A stretch of 64,000 nucleotides of DNA from an uncultured Leptolyngbyaceae cyanobacterium (GTDB taxonomy: Bacteria > Cyanobacteriota > Cyanobacteriia > Leptolyngbyales > Leptolyngbyaceae). Below are positions 1 through 8,616 of the stretch, in pieces. The notes under the pieces were generated by a model. The model ran no database searches. It was not told the DNA's origin and saw only the letters and a program-made list of their open reading frames with translations. A program made the translations under genes and the position numbers. The stretch lies in assembly GCA_938023035.1 (NCBI GenBank), contig CALIDI010000009.1, forward strand, positions 62,001-126,000, read 5' to 3'. Position 1 is the stretch's first letter; the number at the start of each line of letters is the position of its first letter.

Positions 1-59
1 CCTTTCTAGTCTTGGGGATGCTGGTCACAGCCTTAGCGCTGGGGCATGCGGGAGGATGA
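1..59 (+). CDS. chlG: C-terminal end of chlorophyll synthase ChlG (partial)
   Basis: Only the last 18 codons lie in the window, reading in the frame that begins at base 3 and stopping at TGA 57-59. The visible tail is FLVLGMLVTALALGHAGG, a hydrophobic end that matches my memory of cyanobacterial ChlG C-termini. ChlG is a membrane UbiA-type prenyltransferase that attaches the phytyl or geranylgeranyl chain to chlorophyllide in the last step of chlorophyll a synthesis. With so few residues the call rests on one short motif. About 200 non-coding bases separate it from the next gene on the same strand. Confidence 0.6.
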   Translation, partial: FLVLGMLVTALALGHAGG

Positions 60-266
60 GTGTGAGGCCGGTCGAAATGGTTGATTTCCTGCTAGCTAAA
101 ATCTGCTTTTTGGCTGGCCTTGAGGTTTCCTTGCAAAAGCTTGCCAGTTTTGGCTGAAATGATGCTAGGTTATAGCGGAGTTCGCATTACTTTAATCTTT
201 CGCAAGAGAGTACGCGATCGCACTTTACAATGTAGGACGTGGTCTTGGGTGGGGTGAGGCTCCAAA

Positions 267-2669
267 GTGGACAACTTTCTTTCGCGGCTGAAGAGTATTG
301 CAGAGCAATCCCCAAAGGGCTTTTCTGAGCAACCCTTTGAGGTTAAGGATAAACCAACGCAGCCGTTAGGATCTAATGCCGAGTTTGGTACTGACGGAGG
401 GGTACCCAACTTTAGCAACGGTCAGGGTCGGCCTCCTAAAAAACCGCGACCACGGAAAGCGTCGAAGGCCACTATACCTAGTGTCCTGAGAGGTTTTAGC
501 CGGCTGATTACTCAGGCAAGTCGTACCTATCGGCAACAACCCCTCTACCGACAAGTGGCCTTTTGGCTGGCTTTTTTGGCAGCAGGGGCAGGCGCTGCCA
601 CTGTCTATGGTTACCGCGAAATTGAGAAGACCCTGCCAGACACTTCTGATATTTTGACCTTTCGCCGCGATGGCACTTTGACGATTAAAGCAGTGGATGG
701 CACGGTCTTATACCACAAAGGGCCAGCAACCCGTGAGCGCTTAGAGTACAAACAAATTCCGCAGCAAGTTATTCAAGCATTTATCGCCGCTGAAGATCGG
801 CGCTTTTATCAACATCATGGAGTCGATTATCGTTCGATTGCTCGTGCCATTTGGACGAATTTGATTGCACGGCAAACAGTAGAGGGTGGCAGCACAATTA
901 CCCAGCAGCTTTCACGAGTAGTGTATCTTGACCAAGAGCGCAGCCTCTGGCGTAAGCTTCGGGAGGCCGTTTTGGCCCAGACAATCGAAGAGAAGCTGAC
1001 CAAGGAACAAATTCTGGAGCAGTATTTAAATCTGGTTTTTCTTGGTTCGAATGCCTACGGTGTGGCTGATGCAGCTTGGGTTTACTTCGGCAAGACCGTG
1101 GAGCAACTCACTCTTTCCGAAGTGGCGACAATTGCGGGTTTACCCCCTGCACCCAGCACCTACTCGCCGCTTGTGAATCCAAAGGCGGCCCAGATGCGGC
1201 GAAACATTGTGCTGGAGCGCATGGAAGAGGCTGAATTTATCACCCCTGCGGAGGCGGCCAGAGCCAAAGTTGAGCCACTCCGACTGAATCCTAAGCTACC
1301 GCGCAAGTTCTACAGCGACACGCCCTACTTCACCAGTTACATCCTTAACCAGGAGCTAAACCAGCGGATTTCAGAGGAGGATATTCAGCGCGGGGGGTTA
1401 GTTATCGAAACCTCGTTAAATCCTAAGTGGCAGAAGCATGCAGAGCGAGCGATTCAAGACACTGTTCGGAATATTGGTATCTACGAAAACTTTAGCCAAG
1501 GATCCTTGGTGGCGATTGACCCTAAAACCGGTGAGATCCGGGCCATGGTTGGGGGAGCAGATAACAACACTCAATTTAATCGGGCAACGCAAGCTCAGCG
1601 GCAACCCGGTTCTGTATTTAAGGGAATTCTCTACACAGCGGCGATCGCCACTGGCAAATCCCCCCAATCTTCCTATTTAGACGCGCCCTACTATGTGGAT
1701 GGCTATAAACCCGAAAACTATAACCGTCGGAATAGTGGCTGGATGACCCTGAATCAGGCGCTGACGAATTCGGTCAATGTGGTCTCTGTTAAGCTGTTGA
1801 TTGACGTGGGTTTTGACCCGGTCGTCAAGCTCGCTAAAGAAATGGGGATTAAATCGAAGCTGGTGCCGGCCTATTCCTTGGCCCTGGGAGCTTCAGAAGT
1901 GAATTTACTGGAAATTACGTCGGCCTATGGCACCCTAGCCAATCAAGGCAAGTATATTGAACCCCATGGCGTTCTCCGGGTTGTGAATCGTAAGGGCGAA
2001 GCCATCTATCAGAGTCACTTTCAACCACGGCCAGCGGTTGACCCCGTCAGTGCGGCGATCGCCACCTGGATGATGGAAGAAGTGGTTCGTAGTGGTACCG
2101 GTGCCAGTGCTCAGATCGGTCGCCCCGTAGCGGGTAAGACTGGTACAACCGACCAAGCCCGCGACCTCTGGTTTATTGGCTACATCCCCCAGCTGGTGGC
2201 GGGGGTTTGGCTGGGAAACGACAATAACGACCCTACCTATGGCGCAAGCAGCTCAGCGGCTGAAACCTGGCGTCAATTTATGCGCTTTGTTGTGCAGGAT
2301 TTGCCCGTTGAGAAGTTTCCTGACTTGCCCCAAATTGAAGGCCGTAAGGGTAGCATTAAGGCTCAACCCTATCGCCCCCGCCGTTCCCACGATTTAACCG
2401 GTAATGAGCAGACGGATGGTGGCTCTGGGCGGTCAAGACGTTTCAATGACTCTAGCAGCGGCCCTGCTGAAATCCCGTCACGCTCACCCAGTAGGGAACC
2501 GGCCTCTCAACCCTCTGCTCCAAGCAATGAGGCTCCTGCGGCACCGCCACCAGAGCCGGTTGTTGAGCCTCCCGCCCCGCCTGCCCCAGAACCCCTACCA
2601 CCTGCGCCAGAACCCCTACCACCTGCGCCGGAGCCTGCACCAGTTATCGATCCAGCTGCTGGCAACTGA
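267..2669 (+). CDS. Class A penicillin-binding protein (PBP1A-type transglycosylase/transpeptidase)
   Basis: An 800-residue bifunctional peptidoglycan synthase that polymerises lipid II and cross-links peptide stems in the periplasm. After a basic cytoplasmic tail there is one membrane segment near residues 92-112. The glycosyltransferase domain shows EDRRFYQHHG near residue 175 and GGSTITQQL near 207. The transpeptidase domain has the active-site SVFK near 447, the SVN motif in TNSVNVV, and KTGT near 624. The last 100 residues are low complexity and proline rich, with a tandem EPLPPAP repeat made by a 21-bp DNA duplication. The start is GTG at 267 behind GGTGAGG; an internal start cannot be excluded. 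Upstream is an HIP1 site and no clear promoter. The family is certain; which cyanobacterial PBP paralogue it is remains open. Confidence 0.95.
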   Translation: MDNFLSRLKSIAEQSPKGFSEQPFEVKDKPTQPLGSNAEFGTDGGVPNFSNGQGRPPKKPRPRKASKATIPSVLRGFSRLITQASRTYRQQPLYRQVAFWLAFLAAGAGAATVYGYREIEKTLPDTSDILTFRRDGTLTIKAVDGTVLYHKGPATRERLEYKQIPQQVIQAFIAAEDRRFYQHHGVDYRSIARAIWTNLIARQTVEGGSTITQQLSRVVYLDQERSLWRKLREAVLAQTIEEKLTKEQILEQYLNLVFLGSNAYGVADAAWVYFGKTVEQLTLSEVATIAGLPPAPSTYSPLVNPKAAQMRRNIVLERMEEAEFITPAEAARAKVEPLRLNPKLPRKFYSDTPYFTSYILNQELNQRISEEDIQRGGLVIETSLNPKWQKHAERAIQDTVRNIGIYENFSQGSLVAIDPKTGEIRAMVGGADNNTQFNRATQAQRQPGSVFKGILYTAAIATGKSPQSSYLDAPYYVDGYKPENYNRRNSGWMTLNQALTNSVNVVSVKLLIDVGFDPVVKLAKEMGIKSKLVPAYSLALGASEVNLLEITSAYGTLANQGKYIEPHGVLRVVNRKGEAIYQSHFQPRPAVDPVSAAIATWMMEEVVRSGTGASAQIGRPVAGKTGTTDQARDLWFIGYIPQLVAGVWLGNDNNDPTYGASSSAAETWRQFMRFVVQDLPVEKFPDLPQIEGRKGSIKAQPYRPRRSHDLTGNEQTDGGSGRSRRFNDSSSGPAEIPSRSPSREPASQPSAPSNEAPAAPPPEPVVEPPAPPAPEPLPPAPEPLPPAPEPAPVIDPAAGN

Positions 2670-2725
2670 TCTGGGTGCTTCGACTCAAAAATTGGGACAA
2701 TTTCTCACTCTTCAAGGAGTGTAAA

Positions 2726-2759
2726 CTTTCCATCATCACTAGGCGGTCATGATGGAAAG
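2726..2759. terminator. Perfect hairpin between convergent genes
   Basis: CTTTCCATCAT and ATGATGGAAAG form a perfect 11-bp stem around a 12-base loop. It sits between the ends of the convergent PBP and DUF3386 genes, the right place for a shared transcription end. There is no T-run on either strand, so intrinsic termination is inferred from position and structure only. Confidence 0.5.
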
Positions 2760-2800
2760 AAGCTGACTCACAGTTAATTGACTAGTTGATAATTGACTGG

Positions 2801-2834
2801 AGCACCCATCACTCTTGAGCACCCATCACTCTTG
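2801..2834. repeat. 17-bp perfect tandem duplication over a stop codon
   Basis: The unit AGCACCCATCACTCTTG occurs twice head to tail (2801-2817 and 2818-2834). The second copy contains the last codons and the TGA of the minus-strand DUF3386 gene. Two other genes in this window (ending at 13651 and 28294) carry the same kind of duplication. Confidence 0.95.
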
Positions 2835-3473
2835 AGATAACAGTTGAATATTAGAAAAGATGAACTCTTGCTGGGGTTGGGTGGCATCATCCGACTGAAT
2901 GATGCGGCGATTCAAAATAAAGTAACCTCCGACTTTTTCATAGTCATCTTCAAACTCGCTTTTACCCCCCTTTTGCTCGCCGGTTTTGGGGTCGTGATAA
3001 ACCGAGTCATACCGGTGAGACAAATAGCCTTCGCCAGTATCGTGGCTGCTAAAGGTATGAATCGTCACCACAACGCCGTGGATGTGACGATGCACTAGGC
3101 TAACCTCGTTGTTGCGAACCTTGTAGCGATCGCCCTCAGACTTTCCGCCCACAATAATTTCTACTGCACCATCTGGGTCGGTTTCGCCATAGGCAAAGGT
3201 ATTGTTGCCATGGGTTTGCTCAAAGCTACGGCGCACACGATGAATGGCGACTTCCCAGGCTTGCCCATGAATCGCTTTTTTAGCCTCCTCATCGGTAACC
3301 CCGGTCACCTCAGCGGACAAGTCTTTGCCAATTTTCAACTGACCTGTAAACACCTGATCACCCCGCTTGTAGGTGACATCTGCCGTATAACCTGGAAAGT
3401 TGCTATCCCAGGTGTAGCGATTTTCGTAGGCAGAGCGAAAGAAATCTCGGGCCGACAGTTGCGTTGCGGTCAT
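2826..3473 (-). CDS. DUF3386 family protein
   Basis: A 215-residue soluble protein with no signal peptide or membrane segment. It matches the cyanobacterial DUF3386 family as I remember it: an N-terminal MTATQLSARDFFRSAYENRY stretch, a TYKRGDQVFTGQLKIGKDL segment, and a C-terminal half rich in aromatic and histidine residues. The function of the family is unknown; it is found in photosynthetic organisms. The start is well supported by AGGAGA seven bases upstream of the ATG. It stands alone, convergent with the PBP gene, and its stop codon lies in a 17-bp tandem duplication. Confidence 0.8.
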   Translation of the reverse strand: MTATQLSARDFFRSAYENRYTWDSNFPGYTADVTYKRGDQVFTGQLKIGKDLSAEVTGVTDEEAKKAIHGQAWEVAIHRVRRSFEQTHGNNTFAYGETDPDGAVEIIVGGKSEGDRYKVRNNEVSLVHRHIHGVVVTIHTFSSHDTGEGYLSHRYDSVYHDPKTGEQKGGKSEFEDDYEKVGGYFILNRRIIQSDDATQPQQEFIFSNIQLLSQE

Positions 3474-3605
3474 GGGTTTCTCCTAAAGTGTAGACTCCCA
3501 ATCTAGTGTAGACGGTTTCAAGGCTGTTTTAAAAGCTCATCCCCCAGTAGCCCTGACGACCCAAGTCGCAGCGATACAGACAAAACCCGGCTCCGCTAGT
3601 GACGG

Positions 3606-3692
3606 CAGGCTCCGGTGGGGTGTAGTCCACTGCCACAGACTTGGACTCTATCCTTGCGGGTTTAACCACCAGATACCGTTCAAACGCCCTCT
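3606..3692 (+). repeat. Dispersed intergenic repeat H, copy 1
   Basis: The gene-free stretch 3474-3888 holds this element. It starts with AGGCTCCGGT and contains GCGGGTTTAACCACCAGA, then CAAACGCCC. Similar sequences lie at 26221-26306, 32879-32940 and, reversed, at 56187-56230. The rest of the stretch shows only two AGTGTAGAC repeats (about 3486 and 3506) just upstream of the DUF3386 gene; I see no RNA gene there. Confidence 0.6.
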
Positions 3693-3888
3693 GAGGCGAT
3701 TTTTTGGAGATGGCGTTTGTTTCTCTGGGCTGCTTTAATGGGCGGCGGTTCCCAAAATGCTAAAGGGGCGGTGTGCGTCATCCGATAGCTTCGACCAATG
3801 CGGAATCATCTGTGCTTAGAGAACTCTAAGGATGCCGTTCGTTGGAGCAACCTCTACACTGGGTCAACCCACTTTTTTCAATGAATCA

Positions 3889-5280
3889 TTAAGCCCGCGC
3901 CACTCCATCCTGCCGTGCGGCATGTTGTACAGCAGCGGCGACCGTGGGGGCGACTCGGTCATCAAACACAGAGGGAATGACAAATTCTGGGGTCAACTCC
4001 GCTGGCTTCACCAAGGAGGCGATCGCCTCAGCCGCTTCTAAAAACATCCGCGTTGTAAACGTGGCGGCTCGACAATCAAGGGCACCTCGAAACATGCCAG
4101 GAAAAGCCAGGACGTTATTAATCTGGTTGGGATAGTCGCTTCTTCCCGTAGCCATAACAGCCACATCTTGGGTAATTAGTTCCGGTTGAATTTCAGGAAT
4201 CGGATTCGCCATAGCAAAGACAATCCGGTCAGCCGCCATCGCTCGCACCATTTCGGGGGTGAGTACCCCTGGCGCACTTACCCCCAGAAATACATCGGCC
4301 CCTATAAGGGCATCGGCCAAGGAGCCACTTTTTTCAACGGCAAACGCTTGCTTTTGCTCGTTCAGATCAGAGCGCTGGGTCGAGAGGATGCCACGAGAAT
4401 CGCACATCAAAATTTGACTGGCCCCTGCTTTTTGCAAGAGGCGGGCGATCGCGACCCCCGCCGCCCCGGCTCCGCTAATCACAATCGTGACCTGATCAAG
4501 GGCCTTATGCACGAGCTTGAGGGCATTCATCAACGCGGCCAGAGAAACGATTGCCGTTCCGTGCTGGTCATCATGAAACACAGGGATATCCAATTCTCGT
4601 TGCAATCTCGCTTCAATTTCAAAGCAGCGGGGTGCGGCAATATCCTCCAAATTTACCCCTCCAAAGACAGGGGCGATGCGCTTCACGGTTTCTACAATTT
4701 CATCAGTATTTTGAGTCGCCAGACAGATTGGAAAGGCATCGAGTTTGCCAAACTCCTTAAACAACATCGCTTTTCCTTCCATCACCGGTAAAGCCGCTTC
4801 CGGGCCTAGATTACCCAAACCCAGAACAGCGCTGCCATCCGTGACGATCGCAACGGTATTTTGCTTAATCGTGAGGGTATGAACCAGTTCTGGGTCTTGA
4901 GCGATCGCGCTGCAAATACGACCGACCCCTGGGGTGTAAGCCATGGCCAAATCGGCCTGTCCCCGCAGAGGAATCCGGCTCTCAACAGAGATCTTGCCCC
5001 CTCGATGGAGGGTGAACGTGCGATCATAAACGTTGATCACCTTAATGTCAGACAGTCCTTTAACCGCTTCTACAATGGTCTCGGCATGCTCCGTACTTGC
5101 GGCATCAACGGTAATATCTCGCACTGAAATCTGGCGCGTTTGCTCAATCAAATCAATTTGCCCCAGATTCCCCCCCAAAGTTGAAATAGCCTGGGTCACT
5201 GTAGCAAGCATCCCTGGACGGTTAGGCAGTTGAAAGCGAATGGTCAAACTAAAGCTGGAGTTGGGGGTCAGGTCAGTCAT
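3889..5280 (-). CDS. NAD(P)-dependent malic enzyme with N-terminal ACT domain
   Basis: A 463-residue cytosolic enzyme that oxidatively decarboxylates malate to pyruvate, producing NAD(P)H and CO2. Residues about 10-85 form an ACT domain (LPNRPGMLATVTQAISTLGG), which usually binds amino acids as a regulator. The malic domain follows (SRIPLRGQADLAMAYTPGVG, KQNTVAIVTDGSAVLGLGNL), with HDDQHGTAIV and then the Rossmann motif ISGAGAAGVAIARLL. It is the short bacterial form rather than the large animal/plant form. It is convergent with no close partner; gaps on both sides suggest a monocistronic gene. Cofactor choice between NAD and NADP cannot be read from the sequence. The family call is firm. Confidence 0.93.
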   Translation of the reverse strand: MTDLTPNSSFSLTIRFQLPNRPGMLATVTQAISTLGGNLGQIDLIEQTRQISVRDITVDAASTEHAETIVEAVKGLSDIKVINVYDRTFTLHRGGKISVESRIPLRGQADLAMAYTPGVGRICSAIAQDPELVHTLTIKQNTVAIVTDGSAVLGLGNLGPEAALPVMEGKAMLFKEFGKLDAFPICLATQNTDEIVETVKRIAPVFGGVNLEDIAAPRCFEIEARLQRELDIPVFHDDQHGTAIVSLAALMNALKLVHKALDQVTIVISGAGAAGVAIARLLQKAGASQILMCDSRGILSTQRSDLNEQKQAFAVEKSGSLADALIGADVFLGVSAPGVLTPEMVRAMAADRIVFAMANPIPEIQPELITQDVAVMATGRSDYPNQINNVLAFPGMFRGALDCRAATFTTRMFLEAAEAIASLVKPAELTPEFVIPSVFDDRVAPTVAAAVQHAARQDGVARA

Positions 5281-5528
5281 GGCGTCTTTTGCAGTCGAGG
5301 TGAGAGGGATTTAATGAAAATGGGATGAATGAAGAGGAGAAGGAAGGCAACGCAGTGCTTTAATCCAAATCGACCCAAAGCCCATAGGGTTCCCATAGGT
5401 AAAGCGTCTAATCTGGACTTGGACGAGGTTTAGCTTAAGGGAAGCATAGACCCACAATTGTACTAAGCCACACCAATTACTACTTGTCTGATTGGTAGAG
5501 CGACGATTCACTATCTCTTTAATCTTTT

Positions 5529-6002
5529 ATGCCCAGTCTTTACGCTGAAATTGAAATTAATGCACCGAAGCTGCAAGTCTGGCAAGCCCTTGTACGAAAA
5601 GATACCTGGAAATACTGGAATACTTATCTCTACGATTGTGACCCGCGCCAACCCTTGCAACCTGGGGCCAGAGTTCTACTAGCGACCCGTCGGATTGCTG
5701 GCGAGAAGGACACAGAATTCTCACCGCTGGTCACACGGGTTGAGCCAGGACACTATTTGCAATGGGTCACAACCATACCGGGCTTGAAAGTAGTACAGAC
5801 GTTTGAGCTACAAGACCTGGGCAGCGATCGCACTTACTACATTCAACGCGAAATCTTTTCTGGCTTCTTAACCCGGGTCATTTTTCCCCTAATTCGTCGA
5901 GATGAACAAGAAGGTATGCGGCGCATGACCTGGGAACTTAAAAGCTATGTTGAGCAGGGGAACTATCGATCAGAATCATTGATCAGTCAGGGCAAACGTT
6001 AA
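5529..6002 (+). CDS. SRPBCC (START/Bet v1-like) ligand-binding protein
   Basis: A 157-residue soluble protein with the pattern of the polyketide cyclase/SRPBCC fold: an opening strand MPSLYAEIEINAPKLQVWQAL, an aromatic segment DTWKYWNTYLYDCDP, and a late YIQREIFSGFL strand followed by a C-terminal helix. Such proteins hold a hydrophobic ligand in a helix-grip cavity; the ligand cannot be inferred here. No clear ribosome binding site is seen, but the ATG agrees with the family's usual start. It is convergent with psbY, with a hairpin between them. Confidence 0.8.
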   Translation: MPSLYAEIEINAPKLQVWQALVRKDTWKYWNTYLYDCDPRQPLQPGARVLLATRRIAGEKDTEFSPLVTRVEPGHYLQWVTTIPGLKVVQTFELQDLGSDRTYYIQREIFSGFLTRVIFPLIRRDEQEGMRRMTWELKSYVEQGNYRSESLISQGKR

Positions 6003-6025
6003 AAACAATCGCAGTAAAAGAGTAA

Positions 6026-6054
6026 AGCCGACCACTCCCCTAGAGCCGTCGGCT
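6026..6054. terminator. Hairpin terminator between convergent SRPBCC gene and psbY
   Basis: AGCCGAC (6026-6032) pairs with GTCGGCT (6048-6054). On the minus strand the stem is followed by TTTACTCTTTT, so it fits a terminator for psbY; on the plus strand it is followed only by A-rich sequence. Confidence 0.6.
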
Positions 6055-6081
6055 AATGAAAAAACGAATTGATAAGTCAGA

Positions 6082-6204
6082 TTACTCTTTTGCGATAAAG
6101 TTTCGCACCTGCGTCAAAGCTGCCTGCCCAATGTTGTAGACAGCCCAACTGGCAGCGGCAATAATCGGCAGCAAAACAATTGCAATGCGGAAGTCAATGT
6201 CCAT
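6082..6204 (-). CDS. psbY: Photosystem II protein PsbY
   Basis: A 40-residue single-span thylakoid membrane protein. The translation begins [20 protein letters not shown] and continues [20 protein letters not shown]. This is the expected length and pattern for PsbY: a short acidic-basic start, a hydrophobic helix with LLP and [10 protein letters not shown], and a charged tail. PsbY sits at the edge of photosystem II near cytochrome b559 and is not essential. GGGGGAA precedes the ATG by about 7 bases. A hairpin with a T-rich tail lies about 27 bases past its stop. The gene is small enough to be missed by length-limited gene finding. Confidence 0.85.
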   Translation of the reverse strand: MDIDFRIAIVLLPIIAAASWAVYNIGQAALTQVRNFIAKE

Positions 6205-6403
6205 ACCAACATTCCCCCAACTTTTAAAAGATTATGAATACTCCCTAATAACCATTATTAGCTTATGTCAGGGCGTTTTCATAGTCCTGGACACAAAAGC
6301 AGCCATTTTTTGAACAGAATCTGTAAAGGATAGATTCTGGCGCGGGCCTGACCGCTCGTAAAAACCGTGAGGGCAGACGCCACGCGCTGGTTCACGGTAA
6401 TGC

Positions 6404-7066
6404 CTAACGCACATGCATGAACTTGTGGGTTTGCAAACTGATGCGCCATCGGGGGTGCTGGCGCACATAGGCGTAAACTAACTTCAGGCTGTCAGGGGTT
6501 GTCCACTCTGGTTGGAGTAATTTCACCACAGAGGGCTGCACCAGCTTAGCCTGCTGTTCAGCCCACTCAAAGTCGGTCACCGTCTGAATCACTACTTTCA
6601 GCTCGTTGGCCTGGCTGTAAAGATCGGGGTGGGGGGGCTTAAATGGCTTTGGGGATAGAGTCACCCAATCAAACTGGCCACTGAAAGGGTGGGCACCGGC
6701 AGTTTCTAAGTGCAATCGCAAGTCGGCGTTATGCAGTGCTTGAGTGAGGTGGGTCAGATCATGCTGTAGGGGTTCTCCCCCTGTAATCACTACAAAGGTA
6801 GGATGACTGGCGGCTGCTTCTGCCACTAAATCGGCGATCGCCCGCTGGGGGTAGCGTTGCCTATCCCAAGAATGCTTTGTGTCACACCAGGGACAACCGA
6901 CATCGCAACCCGCCAGGCGAATAAAAAAAGCACTGCATCCTACCCATAGCCCCTCCCCCTGAATGGAATGAAAGGTTTCAACAACCGGTAGCGAAACCCT
7001 TTCAGGCACCTGGGCAATAGCCTCGCTCGTTTGCCAGTGTATAAAATTGGGCATTGGCTCAGTCAT
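6404..7066 (-). CDS. queE: 7-carboxy-7-deazaguanine synthase QueE (radical SAM)
   Basis: A radical S-adenosylmethionine enzyme, 220 residues from the ATG at 7066, that rearranges 6-carboxytetrahydropterin to 7-carboxy-7-deazaguanine in the queuosine pathway. FHSIQGEGLWVG near the start and AGCDVGCPWCDTKHSWD (a CX3CX2C cluster, as expected for QueE) hold the 4Fe-4S site; VITGGEPLQHDL follows. The chosen start overlaps the queD stop by 8 bases, which implies translational coupling; a start two codons upstream is also possible. It is the second gene of a queD-queE pair. Confidence 0.93.
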   Translation of the reverse strand: MTEPMPNFIHWQTSEAIAQVPERVSLPVVETFHSIQGEGLWVGCSAFFIRLAGCDVGCPWCDTKHSWDRQRYPQRAIADLVAEAAASHPTFVVITGGEPLQHDLTHLTQALHNADLRLHLETAGAHPFSGQFDWVTLSPKPFKPPHPDLYSQANELKVVIQTVTDFEWAEQQAKLVQPSVVKLLQPEWTTPDSLKLVYAYVRQHPRWRISLQTHKFMHVR

Positions 7067-7448
7067 CTTCATACTCGGCCCAAGAGTTCGCCGTTTCAGA
7101 AACACTAACCTTCAGCCGTACCCCATCAGGTAGCTGCTTTTTAGTTTTGTCGTAAATATACTGCGCAATCATCTCTGCGGTGGTTTCATACCCCTCTGGC
7201 AAAACCTCATTCAACACACAATGATCTAACCCCCCCTTGAGAACATCCCGCTTGGCCCAACGTAGGGTGCGAAAATCAGCCACCATCACCGGATGGGGGC
7301 AAAACTCAGAGGCGTAGAGCTGAGAGGCGGTGGCTTCCACGCGCACCCGGTAGCTATGCCCATGCATCCGTCCACAGGGGCCATCATAATCACGAATAAA
7401 GTGGGCGGCCTCAAAACTAAACTCGGTTGATACCTTCCACTGGGGCAT
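7059..7448 (-). CDS. queD: 6-carboxy-5,6,7,8-tetrahydropterin synthase QueD
   Basis: A 129-residue enzyme that converts dihydroneopterin triphosphate to 6-carboxytetrahydropterin, the step before QueE. FSFEAAHFIRDYDGPCGRMH carries the zinc-binding and catalytic pattern (a histidine in EAAH, then the Cys of GPC and the HGH motif just after). GLDHCVLNE and a terminal VSVSETANSWAEYE complete the T-fold. I chose the ATG at 7448 because AGGAAA lies just upstream and the protein then begins MPQWKVSTEFSFEAAH as in the family; the longer reading from 7514 adds a basic tail without support. It precedes and overlaps queE. Confidence 0.93.
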   Translation of the reverse strand: MPQWKVSTEFSFEAAHFIRDYDGPCGRMHGHSYRVRVEATASQLYASEFCPHPVMVADFRTLRWAKRDVLKGGLDHCVLNEVLPEGYETTAEMIAQYIYDKTKKQLPDGVRLKVSVSETANSWAEYEDD

Positions 7449-7593
7449 CCTAGATTTCCTTTTCCTTGTCCAATCACAATTGGCGATCGCCCTATCTGCT
7501 GGCAAACAGTACAACTTTGTCGGAAGTGACAGAGATTATTCGCCATTCTCAACAAGGTACTCATTTAGCAGACTTAAGTATCGGCCTTTAATC

Positions 7594-8481
7594 TTAGCGA
7601 TTCTTTTGAGAACTTTCTGGGTTGGTTGGCGTCGAATTCTGCTTCACAATATCGGGGAGTGCCCGTTGCCACTGGTACAGCCAGAAGAGGCCCAAACCCC
7701 CCAGACCCACTTGCACCAGACTAACGACCTGGGCCACGCGCAGAGGCCCCAACATTAGACTATCCATGCGGAGGCTCTCGATCCAAAAGCGGCCACAGCC
7801 ATAGGCAATCAGGTAGGTTAAAAACAAGGTACCTGTCTTTAGCGGAGGTTTCCCTTTTTGGTCACGAAAAAACAGAACAATCAATAGCGTAAAGACTGCC
7901 AAATTCCAGAGCGACTCATAGAGGAATGTAGGATGGTAATAGGCGATCGTCTCATAACCCGGAGGGCGACTGCCCACTGGAATCAATAACCGCCAGGGTA
8001 AATCGGTCGGGGCACCGAAGGCTTCAGAGTTAAAGAAATTGCCCCAGCGGCCAATAGCTTGCCCCAAAATCAGCGAGGGCGCAACCAGATCCGCTAGCTG
8101 CCAGAACGAAATTTGCCGCCAGCGGGCAAAAATCAAGGTAGCCAATAGCCCGCCCAAAATCGCCCCGTGAATCGCAATGCCTCCATGCCAGATGGCGAAA
8201 ATCTCTCCCGGTTGTTGGGCATAGCGCTTCCATTCAAACGCAATGTAATATAGCCTGGCAGCAGGAATGGCCGCAATCACCAGCCAAATTGCTAAATCAC
8301 TGATCCAATCAGGGTTCACTTTACGCCGCAGGGCCAAAAACTGAGAGAGGTTTACCCCCAGGAGGACAGCAGTAGCAATCAGTACCCCGTACCAGCGAAT
8401 CGCCAAAGGCCCCCGCTCAAATAGGGTAGGGCCAGGCGAAGTAAATTGGAACGCAAGGTCAAGGGGAAATAGGAGCGGCAT
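7594..8481 (-). CDS. lgt: Prolipoprotein diacylglyceryl transferase Lgt
   Basis: An integral membrane enzyme of about 295 residues that transfers diacylglycerol from phosphatidylglycerol to the lipobox cysteine of exported prolipoproteins, the first step of lipoprotein maturation. Several hydrophobic segments are visible. The family motifs [13 protein letters not shown] and [13 protein letters not shown] are present. A possible substrate made nearby is the DUF547 lipoprotein at 47336-48181. I prefer the start at 8481 ([13 protein letters not shown]), typical of the family; the next ATG upstream adds only seven residues. It is divergent from the U32 protease gene. Confidence 0.95.
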   Translation of the reverse strand: MPLLFPLDLAFQFTSPGPTLFERGPLAIRWYGVLIATAVLLGVNLSQFLALRRKVNPDWISDLAIWLVIAAIPAARLYYIAFEWKRYAQQPGEIFAIWHGGIAIHGAILGGLLATLIFARWRQISFWQLADLVAPSLILGQAIGRWGNFFNSEAFGAPTDLPWRLLIPVGSRPPGYETIAYYHPTFLYESLWNLAVFTLLIVLFFRDQKGKPPLKTGTLFLTYLIAYGCGRFWIESLRMDSLMLGPLRVAQVVSLVQVGLGGLGLFWLYQWQRALPDIVKQNSTPTNPESSQKNR

Positions 8482-8616
8482 AATTAAAATGGATGATGAC
8501 AATCGCCATTAATATCGCTGTCATAGTGAACGATGTTAAGCATAGATGGTTCTACCCCAAATTTTAAGGGCTGGGTAGCCTTTCTGGAGTGAAATAATGG
8601 CGACAGTCAAGAAAGA

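Noticed and set aside
2580-2640. Tandem repeat in the PBP C-terminus as a regulatory element
   Set aside because: It is a 21-bp in-frame duplication coding EPLPPAP in a disordered proline-rich tail, a common feature of this protein type.
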